From an uncultured Clostridia bacterium (GTDB lineage: Bacteria; Bacillota; Clostridia; Oscillospirales; Acutalibacteraceae): 6,007 nucleotides of DNA. A program made the translations under genes and the position numbers. Positions within the stretch are counted from its first letter, which is position 1, and the number at the start of each line of letters is the position of its first letter. Positions 5,094-6,007 of this stretch are shown here, piece after piece. A model generated the notes under the pieces. That model saw nothing but the letters and a program-made list of their open reading frames with translations. It was not told the origin of the DNA and did not search any database. The stretch lies in NCBI GenBank assembly GCA_946497265.1, contig CAMMKL010000141.1, positions 1-6,007 on the forward strand, in the 5' to 3' direction.

Positions 5094-6007
5094 ATGGAGC
5101 AGTACAAAATCACGTTGTTAAAGGGAGACGGAATTGGCCCGGAGATTGTGGAGGAGGCGGTCAAGGTTCTAAATAAAACCGCAGAAAAATTCCATTTTGC
5201 GGTGAGCTATGAAGAAGCCCTGCTGGGCGGCATTGCAATTGATGAAACCGGCGTTCCGCTGCCGGAAGAGACGATTGCCAAATGTAAGGCGGCGGATGCT
5301 GTATTGCTGGGCGCGGTAGGCGGTCCAAAGTGGGAAAACCAGCCCGGCAATAACCGCCCGGAAGCTGGACTTTTGGGCATTCGCGGTGCTCTGGGGCTTT
5401 TTGCTAACCTGCGCCCGGCGGTCATTTTTGAGCCGCTGCGCGCCGCTTCCCCCTTGCGTGCCGATATCATAGGCGAAGCCATGGATATCATGGTAGTACG
5501 CGAGTTGACAGGGGGGATCTATTTTGGCGAGCGCGGCCGCACCGAAAAAAATGGGGCCCGTGCAGCTTACGATACCGAGCTGTATACGGTGCCGGAAATA
5601 GAACGGATTGCGCGTGTAGCTTTCGACTTAGCGATGAAGCGCAACAAACGCCTGTGCAGTGTCGATAAGGCTAATGTTTTGGAATCCTCCCGCCTATGGA
5701 GGGAGACGGTGATTCGTGTGTCCAAGGAGTACCCGGAAGTAGAGCTGAATCACTTGTATGTAGACAACTGTGCGATGCAGTTAGTGCGGAATCCAAAACA
5801 GTTTGATGTGATTGTAACCTCTAACATTTTTGGCGATATCCTTTCCGACGAAGCCTCCATGATCAGCGGTTCCATCGGTATGCTGGCTTCCGCCAGCTTG
5901 GCGGAAGGAAAATTTGGTTTGTATGAACCAATACACGGTTCTGCCCCAGACATTGCCGGCCAAGGCATTGCGAACCCATTGGCTACTATTTTGTCGGTTG
6001 CCATGAT
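5094..6007 (+). CDS. leuB: 3-isopropylmalate dehydrogenase, 3' end beyond the window
   Basis: LeuB oxidises and decarboxylates (2R,3S)-3-isopropylmalate with NAD+ to 2-oxoisocaproate, the step before transamination to leucine. The 304 codons present carry the beta-decarboxylating dehydrogenase hallmarks: KGDGIGPEI (10-18), LLGAVGGPKW (71-80), the substrate-binding arginines in RPEAGLLGIR (88-97) and NLRP (105-108), R136, the catalytic pair Y143 (GGIYFGERG) and K192 (SVDKANVL), and the metal-binding aspartates D224 (YVDN), D248 and D252 (FGDILSDEAS). The NAD site motif EPIHGSAPDIAG (278-289) is present. The RPEAGLLGIR segment separates LeuB from isocitrate and tartrate dehydrogenases. About 50 C-terminal residues are cut off by the right edge. 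AAAGGAG (5077-5083) is 10 bases before this ATG; an in-frame ATG at 5088 is only four bases away from it, and another at 5058 precedes it, so 5094 is preferred. Confidence 0.96.
   Translation, partial: MEQYKITLLKGDGIGPEIVEEAVKVLNKTAEKFHFAVSYEEALLGGIAIDETGVPLPEETIAKCKAADAVLLGAVGGPKWENQPGNNRPEAGLLGIRGALGLFANLRPAVIFEPLRAASPLRADIIGEAMDIMVVRELTGGIYFGERGRTEKNGARAAYDTELYTVPEIERIARVAFDLAMKRNKRLCSVDKANVLESSRLWRETVIRVSKEYPEVELNHLYVDNCAMQLVRNPKQFDVIVTSNIFGDILSDEASMISGSIGMLASASLAEGKFGLYEPIHGSAPDIAGQGIANPLATILSVAM

Noticed and set aside
5207..5491. Minus-strand open frame of 94 codons inside leuB (and similar ones inside yebC, the pseudokinase and the phosphatase)
   Set aside because: These frames lie wholly inside genes with strong family signatures on the other strand or frame, have low-complexity or family-free translations, and lack convincing ribosome binding sites.
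1..6007. tRNA-Leu at one end and leuB at the other as a leucine-response unit
   Set aside because: They are about 5 kb apart, on opposite strands, separated by unrelated genes and a terminator. No T-box or leucine-codon leader is visible ahead of leuB, so the pairing looks like chance.
1..6007. Mobile element, phage, toxin-antitoxin or CRISPR-type defence system
   Set aside because: I found no transposase, integrase, terminal repeats, spacer-repeat array or toxin pair. The lone XRE gene has no adjacent small toxin-like partner.

Overview
The window looks like ordinary chromosome from a moderate-GC member of the Firmicutes, most likely class Clostridia. This is inferred from AGGAGG-type ribosome binding sites, sigma-A-like promoters, a zinc-ribbon/PASTA kinase-type protein, an XRE regulator and protein families common in that class. 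No species can be named from the sequence alone. I see no insertion sequence, phage gene or CRISPR array.

Layout from left to right. Positions 1-52 hold the 5' part of a tRNA-Leu (anticodon CAA) on the minus strand, with its promoter just upstream. A 161-base divergent spacer follows, carrying a second promoter and a palindrome for a rightward flavodoxin-fold oxidoreductase with a four-cysteine cluster motif (214-807). Next comes a YebC/TACO1-family protein (865-1614). Only 20 bases after it is a 566-residue membrane protein (1635-3335) with an N-terminal zinc ribbon, a kinase-like fold, one transmembrane helix and two PASTA domains. A strong bidirectional terminator (3341-3382) closes this rightward block. 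It also serves the convergent XRE-family regulator on the minus strand (3408-4115). A second divergent spacer (4116-4284) separates that regulator from a histidine-phosphatase-family enzyme (4285-4992). The window ends inside leuB, 3-isopropylmalate dehydrogenase (5094 to beyond the right edge).

The most notable item is the zinc-ribbon/PASTA protein. It clearly aligns to Ser/Thr kinases, but every catalytic position I can place is replaced: the ATP-binding lysine by Arg, the HRD aspartate by Gly, the DFG aspartate by Gly, and most of the glycine loop. It therefore reads as a dedicated membrane pseudokinase with an extracellular PASTA sensor, apparently co-transcribed with the translation-linked factor YebC. 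The remaining genes look like housekeeping or regulatory genes with no clear common pathway. leuB is the leucine biosynthesis step that oxidises 3-isopropylmalate, and its neighbours upstream do not belong to that pathway.
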